Assembly: GCF_002837135.1 (NCBI RefSeq)
Contig: NZ_NWBQ01000022.1
Location: forward strand, 385 to 55,628
DNA: 55,244 nucleotides
Reading direction: 5' to 3'
Source: Macromonas bipunctata
GTDB lineage: Bacteria; Pseudomonadota; Gammaproteobacteria; Burkholderiales; Burkholderiaceae_C
Part shown: positions 47,189 to 54,920 of the stretch, one piece after another
Layout: every line of letters starts with the position of its first letter
Numbering within the stretch: the stretch's first letter is position 1
The notes under the pieces: model-generated
What the model was told of the DNA's origin: nothing
The model's input: the letters and a program-made list of their open reading frames with translations, nothing else
The model's database searches: none
Position numbers and translations under genes: made by a program

Positions 47189-47581
47189 ATGCGTCACGGA
47201 CACGGACTTCGCAAACTCAACCGCACCACCTCGCACCGCCTGGCGATGCTGCGCAACATGATGAACTCGCTGCTGACGCACGAAGTCATCAAGACCACCC
47301 TGCCCAAGGCCAAGGAACTGCGCCGCGTGGTCGAGCCCATGATCACCCTGGCCAAAGAGCCGACCCTGGCGAACCGCCGCCTGGCGTTTGACCGTCTGCG
47401 CGACCGCGACGTGGTGGTCAAGCTGTTCAACGAACTGGGCCCGCGCTTCAAGGCGCGTCCGGGCGGCTACACCCGTATCCTGAAGATGGGCTTCCGCGTG
47501 GGCGACAACGCTCCGATGGCGCTGGTCGAATTGGTGGACCGTGCAGAAGATTCTTCTGTCGAAGCGCCCACAGCCGAATAA
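47189..47581 (+). CDS. rplQ: 50S ribosomal protein L17
   Basis: 130 residues (bL17). [24 protein letters not shown] is diagnostic; [26 protein letters not shown] closes the domain, with a short acidic tail. ATG 47189. Last protein gene of the block, 23 bp before the initiator tRNA. Confidence 0.97.
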   Translation: MRHGHGLRKLNRTTSHRLAMLRNMMNSLLTHEVIKTTLPKAKELRRVVEPMITLAKEPTLANRRLAFDRLRDRDVVVKLFNELGPRFKARPGGYTRILKMGFRVGDNAPMALVELVDRAEDSSVEAPTAE

Positions 47582-47604
47582 ATCGGTTACAATAGATTCT
47601 CTGA

Positions 47605-47681
<77 letters not shown>

Positions 47682-47703
47682 AATCTAGCCAGCCTTGCTG
47701 GAC

Positions 47704-47732
47704 AAAAAAACCTGCTAAGTGCAGGTTTTTTT
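47704..47732. terminator. Bidirectional rho-independent terminator after tRNA-fMet
   Basis: AAAAAAACCTGC-TAAGT-GCAGGTTTTTTT: a 12-bp symmetric structure with A and T runs on the two sides, so it can end transcription on either strand. It closes the ribosomal block. Confidence 0.92.
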
Positions 47733-47775
47733 GTGCCTGTTGTTCGCCCGGCTTTAGCGGGCGTATGCTGTGGTC

Positions 47776-48378
47776 ATGTCTTCCTCCCGTCATCACAACG
47801 CTGCGCAACGCCTGGCCCGCATCGAGGTGCATGTGGAGGTGATCGAGCAGTTGTTCGACTCGATCGACCCGTCGCCGTTTCTGGTGCGCGATCTGGATCC
47901 GGACGCCGACAACTACATTGTGGCCAGCAGCAAGGCGTTGCCCCAGAACGCCGAGCTGGCACTGGTGGTGCATTTGGACCGTTTGCCGGTGCCCGACACC
48001 CGCCTGCAGCAGGTGGAGCCTGCTATCCGCACCCATTTTTCCGCCCGCGCCGCCAGTGTGCGCTTGCAGTTGCGCGAGCTGTTTGGCCGTGGCCGCATCA
48101 GTTTGTTGATCGGGCTGGTGTGCCTGTCGGCCTCGATTGCGGCGGTGGAGTACAGCGCGGCGTGGCTGCCACCTGGGGCGGCGCACGACATTGTGCGTGA
48201 GAGCCTGCTGATTGGCGGCTGGGTGGCGATGTGGCGCCCGATGGAGGTGTTTCTGTACGACTGGTGGCCGATGGCGGCGGAGCTGCGCCTGCTGCGGCGT
48301 CTGGCCCGCATCACGGTGCAGGTGTTGCACCGGCCTCTGCGCCTGGGGCATAGCGAGCCCAGCAACACACCGGACTGA
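47776..48378 (+). CDS. Hypothetical membrane protein
   Basis: 200 residues. The N-terminal half (1-110) is soluble, begins AAQRLARIEVHVEVIEQLFDSIDPSPF and is acidic. Hydrophobic segments around 112-130 (ISLLIGLVCLSASIAAVEY) and 145-160 are followed by a basic C-terminus. The N-terminal DPSPF segment recalls small uncharacterised proteins of Burkholderiales; no function is recognised. ATG 47776 preferred over GTG 47770. Flanked by terminators on both sides, so transcribed alone. Confidence 0.75.
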   Translation: MSSSRHHNAAQRLARIEVHVEVIEQLFDSIDPSPFLVRDLDPDADNYIVASSKALPQNAELALVVHLDRLPVPDTRLQQVEPAIRTHFSARAASVRLQLRELFGRGRISLLIGLVCLSASIAAVEYSAAWLPPGAAHDIVRESLLIGGWVAMWRPMEVFLYDWWPMAAELRLLRRLARITVQVLHRPLRLGHSEPSNTPD

Positions 48379-48391
48379 TACTCCCGGCCAC

Positions 48392-48417
48392 AAAAAACCC
48401 CGCTCACCGGGTGGGGT
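48392..48417 (-). terminator. Terminator downstream of the phasin gene
   Basis: On the minus strand ACCCC ... GGGGT with an inner CCCG/CGGG pairing forms a GC-rich hairpin followed by six T residues (48397 down to 48392). It lies about 60 bp after the phasin stop. Confidence 0.65.
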
Positions 48418-48475
48418 GGCGGGGTGGTGCGGGGCGGCCTGAGTGCGTCAGGCCACACGGCGCATGGCCAGAGGA

Positions 48476-49021
48476 TCAGGCGCGGGTCTTGGCCGCGCTC
48501 TTGGCGGTGTTGACGGCGCTGGTGGTCACGGCTTGCAGGTTGGCTTCGGCCATTTCGGTGGCTTGCTTCACCACTTTCTGCATGGATTCCATGGCGGTCG
48601 AAGCGGTGGAGATGGCGTTCTTGACGGCGGCCACGGCGGATTCGGAACCCTGCGGGGCGTTCTTCACGGCGTTGTCCACCACGCTGGTGAACTGCTTTTG
48701 CGCATCAGCGGCCTGGGCTTCGGCGGCCTTGCTGAATTCGGCGGCGGCACCGGAGGCGATCTCGTACAGGTGGCGGCTGTAGGCGGCGGCCTTGTCGGCC
48801 AGCGGCTGCAGCACGTTGGTTTGCAGGGCCAGCAGCTCTTGCACGTCCTTGATGTTGAGCAGCGACTGGGCGCTGGAGGCGCTGTCGGCCAGCGCAGCCT
48901 TGGTGGCTTGCAGGTTGAGTTCGACGATCTTCTCGACGCTGGCGAGTGCCTTGCTGCTCAGTTCGAACACGGTGGCGATCTGGGCTTTTTGGGCGGCAAC
49001 GATGTGGTCAACGGTCATCAT
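48476..49021 (-). CDS. phaP: Phasin (PHA granule-associated protein)
   Basis: 181 residues, all helical and Ala/Lys/Glu-rich. MTVDHIVAAQKAQIATVFELSSKALASVEKIVELNLQATKAAL is the phasin_2-like core; the C-terminus SAAKTRA recalls histone-like Lys/Ala tails. Phasins coat polyhydroxyalkanoate granules and control their size and number. ATG 49021 or 49018. A near-consensus promoter and a pair of 15-bp inverted sites lie upstream. PHA synthase genes are not in the window; the function is inferred from sequence type. Confidence 0.9.
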   Translation of the reverse strand: MMTVDHIVAAQKAQIATVFELSSKALASVEKIVELNLQATKAALADSASSAQSLLNIKDVQELLALQTNVLQPLADKAAAYSRHLYEIASGAAAEFSKAAEAQAADAQKQFTSVVDNAVKNAPQGSESAVAAVKNAISTASTAMESMQKVVKQATEMAEANLQAVTTSAVNTAKSAAKTRA

Positions 49022-49077
49022 GGTGGGACTCCTTGTGGGAACAACGATTCAAAAGTGGGGTGGGCGGTGCGGCTCGA

Positions 49078-49092
49078 TTGCTGCACTGCAAC
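49078..49092. promoter_or_regulatory. 15-bp operator-like site downstream of the phasin -10
   Basis: TTGCTGCACTGCAAC, the exact reverse complement of the site at 49137-49151. It falls just after the -10 element of the phasin promoter, where a repressor would block the start point. The CTGC-N3-GCA core resembles the TGC-rich sequence bound by PhaR regulators of phasin genes. Confidence 0.6.
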
Positions 49093-49101
49093 TTGGCTTC
49101 A

Positions 49102-49130
49102 AGTATAGGGTAATCCCGCGCCGTTGCCAA
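49102..49130 (-). promoter_or_regulatory. Sigma-70-type promoter of the phasin gene
   Basis: On the minus strand TTGGCA (49130-49125), a 17-bp spacer and TATACT (49107-49102), close to consensus. It lies about 80 bp upstream of the phasin start codon and is bracketed by two identical inverted sites. Confidence 0.82.
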
Positions 49131-49136
49131 ATTTTT

Positions 49137-49151
49137 GTTGCAGTGCAGCAA
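49137..49151. promoter_or_regulatory. 15-bp operator-like site upstream of the phasin -35
   Basis: GTTGCAGTGCAGCAA, exact reverse complement of 49078-49092. It lies six bases upstream of the -35 hexamer, just before the end of the acetyltransferase gene. The two centres are 59 bp apart, which would allow binding on similar faces or looping. Confidence 0.6.
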
Positions 49152-49156
49152 AAAAG

Positions 49157-51619
49157 TCACAGCGTCAGCACCAGGCGCCGCACCTCGGGGTCGTCGTTGT
49201 AGCTGGTGTCGGTGACAAAGCCGAGCTGACGCGCCAGCTTGAGCATGCCGGTGTTCTCTTTCAGGATGATGCCGACCACGCGCTGGGTGCCGTTGGCGCG
49301 CAGGTAGCGGATGAGCTTGTCCATCAAAATCCAGCCCAGGCGCTTGCCCTTGAGGTCGGAGCGGATGATGATGCCGAATTCGGCCTCGGTGTTGTCGGGG
49401 TCGCAGATGCCGCGCACGCTGCCCAGGGTTTCCTCCGCGCCGTCGGGGCCGGTGGTGGTGGCAATGAAGGCCATCTCGCGGTCGTAGTCGATCTGGGTCA
49501 GGCGCGCCAGTTCGGTGTGTTCCATGCTGCGCTGGCTGTAGAACACGCGCAGGCGCAGGTCTTCGGGCAGGAGGCGGTTGCAGAAGGCCAGGTGCTGGGG
49601 TTCGTCTTCGGGTCGGATCGGGCGCAGGGTCAGGGTGCCGCCATCGCCCCAGGGCCGGTGCTCGATCAGTTCCTCGGGGTAGGGCCGGATGGCGAAGTGG
49701 TGCGCGCCCGCCGGGCCGCTGGCGCTCAGGCGCACGCGCGCGCCTTGCGCCACCGCGCCGTCGGGGCCGACGAGGAATGGGTTGATGTTGAGTTCGGCGA
49801 TCTCGGGCACCTGGGCCAGCAGCTGCGAGACGGTGATGAGCGCCTGCGTCAGCGCAGACAGGTGCGCGGGCGGCACGTCGCCGTAGCCGTGCAGCAGCCG
49901 CGCCACACGGGTGCGCCCGATCAGGCTCTGCGCCAGCGACAGGTTGAGCGGCGGCAGCGCCAGCGCGCGGTCGGCCAGCACGTCGGCGGCGCTGCCGCCC
50001 TGGCCAAACACGATCACGGGGCCAAACAGCGGGTCGATGCTGGCGCCGAGCATGAGTTCGTGCGTGTGCGCGCTGGCCTGGTGCGGTGTGGCGGGCGTCT
50101 GCACCGGGATGCCGGCCGCTTGCAGCAGGGCCTGGGCTTCGGGCGCGGTCAGGGTGTCGCGCCCCTGGACCAGTGCGGTGTCGATCAGGGCGCGGATGGT
50201 GGCCAGGTCGATGCGGCTGCCGATGGGGGTGGCGCCCGGGGTCTCCATCAGCTCGGCCTGGTGGCGGTGGTACTGGCGCAGGAAGGCAAAGGCGCGCACC
50301 GCTTCCTCGGGCGTCTGGTATTCGGGGATGCCGGCCTGGCGAAACAGCGCGCGCGCGGGCGCCACCGCCTGGTGCCCCAGCCAGCTGGCCAGCACGCGCG
50401 GCGGGCGTTGGCTGGCCACGGGCAGCACGGCCTGGGCCACGTCGGTGCTGGAGACGAGCCCGGTGGGCGTCTGCACCAGCAGGATGGCGCTGTCGCGTTG
50501 CTCGCGCAGCAGTTGCAGCACGTCGGCGTAGCGTTGCGGCGGCGCGTCGTTGCCGATGTCGATCGGGTTGGTGCGCGACCAGGCGCCGGGCAGCAGGGCG
50601 TCGAGTTTTTGCACCACGGCGGGGCTGAGCGTGGCCAGCGGGATGCCAACGTCGGCGGCAGCATCGGCGGCCATGACGCCGGTGCCGCCACCATTGGTCA
50701 GCACGATGAGCTGTTCGTTGCGGTTGTCGCGGAAGCGCGCCAGCAGCTCGGCGGCGGCAAACAATTCCTGCAGGCTGGCCACGCGCAAGATGCCTGCGCG
50801 CGACAGCGCGGCGTCGAACACGGCGTCGGCGCTGGTGGGGGCGGCGCGGCCCAGGCGCGCGGCGGCGGCTTGCTGCCCCTGCACCGAGCGCGCAGCCTTG
50901 ACCACGATGACAGGCTTGTTGCGCGCCGCCGCCCGCGCCGCCGACATGAACTTGCGCGGCGCGCTGATGTTTTCCAGGTAGAGCAGGATGGCGCGGGTGC
51001 GCGGGTCGCTGCCCAGGTAGTCGAGCAGGTCGCCAACGTCGATGTCGAGCGCCTCACCCGGGGCCACGCAGCACGAGAACCCGATGCCGTGCGCGTTGGC
51101 CCAGTCCAGCATGCCGGTGACGAGCGCGCCCGACTGCGACACGAACGCCAGTTGTCCGGTCAGGGGTGTGTTCTGGGGCTGGGTGGCGTCGAGGCTGAAG
51201 CTGGCGTGCAGGCCCAGGTGCGGCACCAGCAGGCCGATGGAGCCGGGGCCGAGCAGTCGCACATCGTGGCGGCGTGCCGCCTGCAGCAGGGCGGCTTGCT
51301 GCTCGGGGCTGACCCCGGCCGTGACGATGACGGCGGCGCGGGTGCCGCGCGCGCCCAGGGTTTGCAGCAGTGGCTCCAGGGTGTCGGGGGCGGTGCAGAA
51401 GATGGCCAGCGCCGGCGCGGCGGGCAGGGCCGCGGCGTCGGGGTACACCGTGGCGCCGTCCAGCACGCTCAGGCGCGGGTTGACCGGGTACAGTGTGCCT
51501 TTAAAGTGGGCGTGCAGGTTGCGCCAGACCGTGGCCCCGACGCTGTGGGGACGGTCCGAGGCGCCAAAGACGGCCACGCTGGCGGGGACAAACAGGGAGT
51601 CGAGATGGCGGATGGTCAT
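49157..51619 (-). CDS. Pat/PatZ-like protein: ADP-forming acyl-CoA synthetase fused to GNAT acetyltransferase
   Basis: 820 residues. Domains in order: a CoA-binding Rossmann domain (SLFVPASVAVFGASDRPHSVG onward), succinyl-CoA-synthetase-like domains (FVSQSGALVTGMLDWA), ATP-grasp (about residues 430-640), and a C-terminal GNAT domain (LRPIRPEDEPQHLAFCNRL, TQIDYDREMAFIA, IIRSDLKGKRLGWILMDKLI). This layout is that of bacterial Pat/PatZ (YfiQ), which acetylates lysines such as that of acetyl-CoA synthetase; the synthetase half is a sensor rather than a proven catalyst in those proteins. ATG 51619. It ends just before the phasin promoter and is on the same strand. Confidence 0.87.
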   Translation of the reverse strand: MTIRHLDSLFVPASVAVFGASDRPHSVGATVWRNLHAHFKGTLYPVNPRLSVLDGATVYPDAAALPAAPALAIFCTAPDTLEPLLQTLGARGTRAAVIVTAGVSPEQQAALLQAARRHDVRLLGPGSIGLLVPHLGLHASFSLDATQPQNTPLTGQLAFVSQSGALVTGMLDWANAHGIGFSCCVAPGEALDIDVGDLLDYLGSDPRTRAILLYLENISAPRKFMSAARAAARNKPVIVVKAARSVQGQQAAAARLGRAAPTSADAVFDAALSRAGILRVASLQELFAAAELLARFRDNRNEQLIVLTNGGGTGVMAADAAADVGIPLATLSPAVVQKLDALLPGAWSRTNPIDIGNDAPPQRYADVLQLLREQRDSAILLVQTPTGLVSSTDVAQAVLPVASQRPPRVLASWLGHQAVAPARALFRQAGIPEYQTPEEAVRAFAFLRQYHRHQAELMETPGATPIGSRIDLATIRALIDTALVQGRDTLTAPEAQALLQAAGIPVQTPATPHQASAHTHELMLGASIDPLFGPVIVFGQGGSAADVLADRALALPPLNLSLAQSLIGRTRVARLLHGYGDVPPAHLSALTQALITVSQLLAQVPEIAELNINPFLVGPDGAVAQGARVRLSASGPAGAHHFAIRPYPEELIEHRPWGDGGTLTLRPIRPEDEPQHLAFCNRLLPEDLRLRVFYSQRSMEHTELARLTQIDYDREMAFIATTTGPDGAEETLGSVRGICDPDNTEAEFGIIIRSDLKGKRLGWILMDKLIRYLRANGTQRVVGIILKENTGMLKLARQLGFVTDTSYNDDPEVRRLVLTL

Positions 51620-51677
51620 GGTGCGAGCATCTTACGCCGTGCCCGGGCCAGCGGGCCGCAAACAGGAAAGGCAAGCG

Positions 51678-52049
51678 ATGGAGCGGTGGTTGAACGTGTT
51701 GGCCAGGGCGGTGCTGTGGGGGGTGGCGGCGGTGTTGTCGCTGCTGGTGCTGGCGGTGGCCTTGGTGTTGTTGCTGGTGGGCTGGCTGTGGGCGCTGTGC
51801 CGTGGGCGGCGGCTGGAGGTGCCAGCGTCGCTGGCACAGCTGCGCCGCTGGCAGGAGCAACAGATGCGGCGCGCGGGTGGCCGCAGCCCGGCCCCCGACG
51901 AGGCCGAGGTGGTGGATGTGCAAGGGCGTGAGGTGGAGCAGCCGTTGGCGCGCTTGCCCGCGCCGCAGCGAAACGCGTCGGATGCCGATGTGGTCGATGT
52001 GTCGCCCAAGGACGGGACGCGCCCACCGCCGGGGCAGGGCCCAGGTTAG
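51678..52049 (+). CDS. Hypothetical small membrane protein
   Basis: 123 residues. A single strong transmembrane stretch near residues 8-42 (LARAVLWGVAAVLSLLVLAVALVLLLVGWLWALC) is followed by a basic patch (CRGRR) and a hydrophilic, Pro/Asp-rich tail with two similar VVDV segments (EAEVVDVQG and DADVVDVSP). No family recognised. ATG 51678. Divergent from the acetyltransferase gene (58-bp gap) and overlapping the convergent rsmI by four bases. Confidence 0.65.
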   Translation: MERWLNVLARAVLWGVAAVLSLLVLAVALVLLLVGWLWALCRGRRLEVPASLAQLRRWQEQQMRRAGGRSPAPDEAEVVDVQGREVEQPLARLPAPQRNASDADVVDVSPKDGTRPPPGQGPG

Positions 52050-52975
52050 GCGTTGTGGGCCTTGAGCGCCAGCGCAGCGTCGTAGAGCGCGTTCTTGCTG
52101 GCGCCGGTGATGTGCGCGGCCAGCCGGGCGGCGGTTTTGGGGGGCAGCTCGGGCAGCAGCAGTTGCAGCACGCGCAGGGCCTCGGTGCTGGGGCCGTCCT
52201 GCGCGTCGGGTGACGGCGCCGCTTGCGGGTGCAGCACCAGCGCAAATTCGCCCTTGCTGTGGCGCGCGTCGGCATCAAGCCAGGCGCGAAAGCCATCGCA
52301 GGGCAGGGTGGTGATCTGCTCGAACTGTTTGGTCAGCTCGCGGCCTACCGTGAGCGGGCGCGGGCCCAGCGCGGCCAGGTCGCGCGCCAGGGTGGCGATG
52401 CGGTGCGGCGCTTCCAGCAGCACGCAGGCGTGGGGCTGGCTGGCCAGGCGGCGCAGGGCCTGCTCGCGCGCGGCGCCCTTGGCGGGCAGAAAGCCGGTGA
52501 ACTCGAACGCGGCGCCGGGCTCATGGTGTGCCTCGGCCAGCCCGGCCACGCTGAGCAAGGTGGTGATGCTGCTGGCGCCCGGCAAGGGCACGCAGCGCAG
52601 CCCGGCGGCCTGCACGGCGGCGCACAGGCGCGCGCCGGGGTCGCTGATGCCGGGCGTGCCCGCGTCGCTCACGTAGGCCACGCGTTGCCCGGCCTGCAGG
52701 CGCTCGATGACGCCTTGGGCGGCCTCGGCCTCGTTGTGCTGGTGCAGTGCCAGCAGCGGCTTGTGCAGGCCGTAGCCCTGCAGCAGCGCCGCGGTGTGGC
52801 GGGTGTCCTCGCAGGCAATGGTGTCGGCCAGTGCCAGCACGTGCAGCGCACGCAGGGTGATGTCGGCCAGGTTGCCAATAGGTGTGGCCACCACGTACAG
52901 GGTGCCAGACGGATAATGTTGCGGCCCGGCCGCCGCTTGTGCGGCGGGCAGCGCCAACGGGAAGGAAGGATTCAA
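52046..52975 (-). CDS. rsmI: 16S rRNA 2'-O-ribose C1402 methyltransferase RsmI
   Basis: About 309 residues, tetrapyrrole-methylase fold. GTLYVVATPIGNLADITLRAL is the family signature, followed by ACEDTRHTAALL, YVSDAGTPGISDPGA (SAM site) and PLPGASSITTLLSVAG. Start chosen as TTG 52975, giving NPSFPLALPAAQ before the conserved core; no ATG is available. This start is only three bases from the divergent yraN start, so the two genes share one very small control region. Neighbourhood rsmI-yraN-diaA-dolP matches E. coli yraL-yraN-diaA-yraP apart from a missing lpoA. Confidence 0.92.
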   Translation of the reverse strand: MNPSFPLALPAAQAAAGPQHYPSGTLYVVATPIGNLADITLRALHVLALADTIACEDTRHTAALLQGYGLHKPLLALHQHNEAEAAQGVIERLQAGQRVAYVSDAGTPGISDPGARLCAAVQAAGLRCVPLPGASSITTLLSVAGLAEAHHEPGAAFEFTGFLPAKGAAREQALRRLASQPHACVLLEAPHRIATLARDLAALGPRPLTVGRELTKQFEQITTLPCDGFRAWLDADARHSKGEFALVLHPQAAPSPDAQDGPSTEALRVLQLLLPELPPKTAARLAAHITGASKNALYDAALALKAHNA

Positions 52976-52978
52976 AGC

Positions 52979-53395
52979 GTGAGCATCCGGAAACAGGAAC
53001 AAACCGACCGCACCGCGCCCACCACCAAACAGCGGGGCGACGCCGCCGAGCTGCTGGCGCTGCAGCACCTGCAGCAGCACGGCCTGCGCCTGGTGCAACG
53101 CAACTTCAAGACGCCCGGGCGCGGCGGGGGCGAGGTCGATTTGATTATGCGCGATGCCGACGGCACGCTGGTGTTTGTGGAGGTGCGCCAGCGCAGCAGT
53201 GCGCGCTACGGTGGCGCCGGGGCCAGCATAGGTGCCACCAAGCAGCGCCGTCTGGTGTACGCCGCCCGGCACTACCTGGCGCGCCTGCCCCAGTGCCCAC
53301 CGTGCCGCTTTGACGTGGTGCTGGTGCAAGGCAGCGGCGAGGCGGCCACGCTGGCGTGGTGGCCCGCCGCATTTGACGCCAGCGGCTGGGCCTGA
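52979..53395 (+). CDS. yraN: YraN/UPF0102 family protein
   Basis: 138 residues. PTTKQRGDAAELLALQHLQQHGLRLVQRNF leads to the nuclease-like core GGGEVDLIMRDADGTLVFVEVRQRSS, with the E-D-ExR/K arrangement of Holliday-junction-resolvase-like folds. Enzymatic activity is unproven in the family. GTG 52979 has GGAAGGA nine bases upstream; this ribosome-binding site lies inside the first codons of the divergent rsmI. Confidence 0.9.
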   Translation: MSIRKQEQTDRTAPTTKQRGDAAELLALQHLQQHGLRLVQRNFKTPGRGGGEVDLIMRDADGTLVFVEVRQRSSARYGGAGASIGATKQRRLVYAARHYLARLPQCPPCRFDVVLVQGSGEAATLAWWPAAFDASGWA

Positions 53396-53419
53396 GCACG
53401 CCCCACCACACACACAGGT

Positions 53420-53998
53420 ATGATGCCCCCCATGTTGCTGCAACGAATTCAACAACACTTCATCGACAGTGCCGACCTGAGCTACCAGGCCGCCCAGACC
53501 CTGGGCCCGGCGGTGGAAGCCGCCACCGGTGCCGTGCTGGCCGCCGTGACCAACGGTGGCAAGGTGCTGGCCTGGGGCATGGGCCCGGCGGCGGGGCTGG
53601 CGCAGGCGCTGGCCAGCGCGTTTGTGGGGCAGTTCGAGCGCGAGCGCCCCGAACTGGCTGCGCTGTCCCTGTGCGCCAACAACGCGCTGGAGCGCCAGGT
53701 GGGCGCGCTGGGCCTGCCGGGCGACGTGCTGCTGCTGTGTACCCTGCCCGGTGCCAGCCCCGACATACTGGCCGCCGTGCAGGCCGCCCACGAGCGCGAG
53801 ATGACGGTGGTGGCCCTGACGCCAGCGCAGGCGGGCGAGCTGGGGCCGCTGCTCAAGGACACCGACGTCTGGGTGGCCGTGCCCAGCGAACGCCTGCCCC
53901 GCGTGCTGGAAGCGCAGCAACTGGTGCTGCACTGCATCTGCGACGGCGTGGACGTGCAACTGCTGGGCGATGACCCTGAGACGGAGGTAAATACATGA
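53420..53998 (+). CDS. SIS-domain protein related to DiaA/GmhA, diverged
   Basis: 192 residues from ATG 53420 (ATG 53423 and 53432 also possible; MLLQRIQQHFIDSADL at 53432 is the usual family start). The N-terminal helix and QFERERPELAAL match DiaA/phosphoheptose-isomerase relatives. The sugar-binding loop, normally GNGGSAADAQH, reads WGMGPAAGLAQAL, and a segment of about 20 residues before QVGALGLPGDVLLL is missing, so isomerase activity is unlikely. In E. coli DiaA binds DnaA and aids initiation; position before dolP fits diaA. Translationally coupled to dolP (ATGA overlap). Confidence 0.8.
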   Translation: MMPPMLLQRIQQHFIDSADLSYQAAQTLGPAVEAATGAVLAAVTNGGKVLAWGMGPAAGLAQALASAFVGQFERERPELAALSLCANNALERQVGALGLPGDVLLLCTLPGASPDILAAVQAAHEREMTVVALTPAQAGELGPLLKDTDVWVAVPSERLPRVLEAQQLVLHCICDGVDVQLLGDDPETEVNT

Positions 53999-54687
53999 TG
54001 AATGCAAATTCCTGTACCCTGACCACCGGCCAGCGCCGGGCCGTGGGCGCCCTGGTGCTGGCGCTGGCCAGCGCGCTGACAACGGCGTGCGCGCCGCTGG
54101 CGTTTGGCACCGCTGCCGGCGCCACGGCGCTGATTGCGTCCGACCGCCGCACCTCGGGCACCCAGCTCGAGGATCAGGGCATCGAGCTGCGCGCCGCCAA
54201 CCACGTGCGCAACGAGCTGGGCGGGCGCGTGCGCGTCTCCGTCACCAGCTTCAACCGCCGCGTGCTGCTGACGGGCGAAGTGCCCAGCGAGGCCGACCGC
54301 GCCCTGGTGGTGCGCGTGGTGTCGCGGGTGGACAACGTGCAGCAGATCGTGGACGAGCTGGCGGTGATGAACTCGCCCACGCTCGGCGCACAGGCCGAGG
54401 ACGGCCTGGTGACGGCGCGCATCAAGGGCGTGCTGCTCAACGCCGACGGCGTGCCCCCGGCCACCGCCGTCAAGGTGGTGACGGAGCGCGGCACCGCCTA
54501 CCTGATGGGCCGCGTGACGCCGCGCGAGGCCGACCGCGCCACCGAGGTGGTGCGCAGCACCAGCGGCGTGCAGCGCGTGGTGCGTGTGTTCGAGCTGATC
54601 GACGAGCAGGAACTGCAGCGCCTGCAGCCCGCCGCCCCGGTCACGGTGGCGCCGGTGTCGGACGTGGGCAACGTGCCGCTGAACTGA
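53995..54687 (+). CDS. dolP: DolP/YraP-like dual BON-domain lipoprotein
   Basis: 230 residues. Signal peptide with lipobox LTTAC near residue 32, then TAAGATALIASDRRTSGTQLEDQGIEL and two BON domains (about 65-130 and 140-205; RVSVTSFNRRVLLTGEVPSE and VKVVTERGTAYLMGRV). DolP of E. coli is an outer-membrane lipoprotein that supports envelope integrity and BAM function. GGAGGT lies seven bases before ATG 53995, which overlaps the preceding stop codon; ATG 53998 is an alternative. Confidence 0.9.
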   Translation: MMNANSCTLTTGQRRAVGALVLALASALTTACAPLAFGTAAGATALIASDRRTSGTQLEDQGIELRAANHVRNELGGRVRVSVTSFNRRVLLTGEVPSEADRALVVRVVSRVDNVQQIVDELAVMNSPTLGAQAEDGLVTARIKGVLLNADGVPPATAVKVVTERGTAYLMGRVTPREADRATEVVRSTSGVQRVVRVFELIDEQELQRLQPAAPVTVAPVSDVGNVPLN

Positions 54688-54762
54688 CGCCGGGCCAGCT
54701 TCGGCCTGCTATTGGACGGGCTGGGTGTATGCCACACGTAATGCTCTGGCTGTATTCAGTTT

Positions 54763-54780
54763 TATACCCATATGGGTATA
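54763..54780. promoter_or_regulatory. 18-bp perfect palindrome
   Basis: TATACCCATATGGGTATA is perfectly self-complementary. It lies 75 bp after dolP and 140 bp before the TnpB gene. The ATACCC/GGGTAT arms recall CsoR/RcnR-type operators, but a transposon end or target is equally possible. No regulator gene is near. Confidence 0.4.
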
Positions 54781-54802
54781 ATTTATCAATCTGTGCGGGA
54801 AA

Positions 54803-54850
54803 CCCCGGCATTCATGCCGGGGAGGGATAGCACGGCTTGCACAGCAAGCC
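54803..54850. repeat. Two adjacent hairpins upstream of the TnpB gene
   Basis: CCCCGGCA-TTCA-TGCCGGGG (54803-54822) is an 8-bp stem with a 4-base loop, extended by GGAGGGATAG; GGCTTGC-ACA-GCAAGCC (54834-54850) is a 7-bp stem with a 3-base loop. Subterminal hairpins of this kind mark IS200/IS605-type element ends, and the first resembles the conserved hairpin at TnpB right-end RNAs. No TnpA gene is on this side. Confidence 0.5.
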
Positions 54851-54920
54851 CCTGTTTCCGCTCCTTTTTAGGTTGGCTATCTTCTGGGTGGATGGGGTGG
54901 TTTTCGTGTAAATTGCGCGC

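Noticed and set aside
49124-51931. Open frame of 935 codons on the plus strand
   Set aside because: Antisense shadow of the Pat-like gene, with Gln/Gly/His/Arg-rich low-complexity translation.
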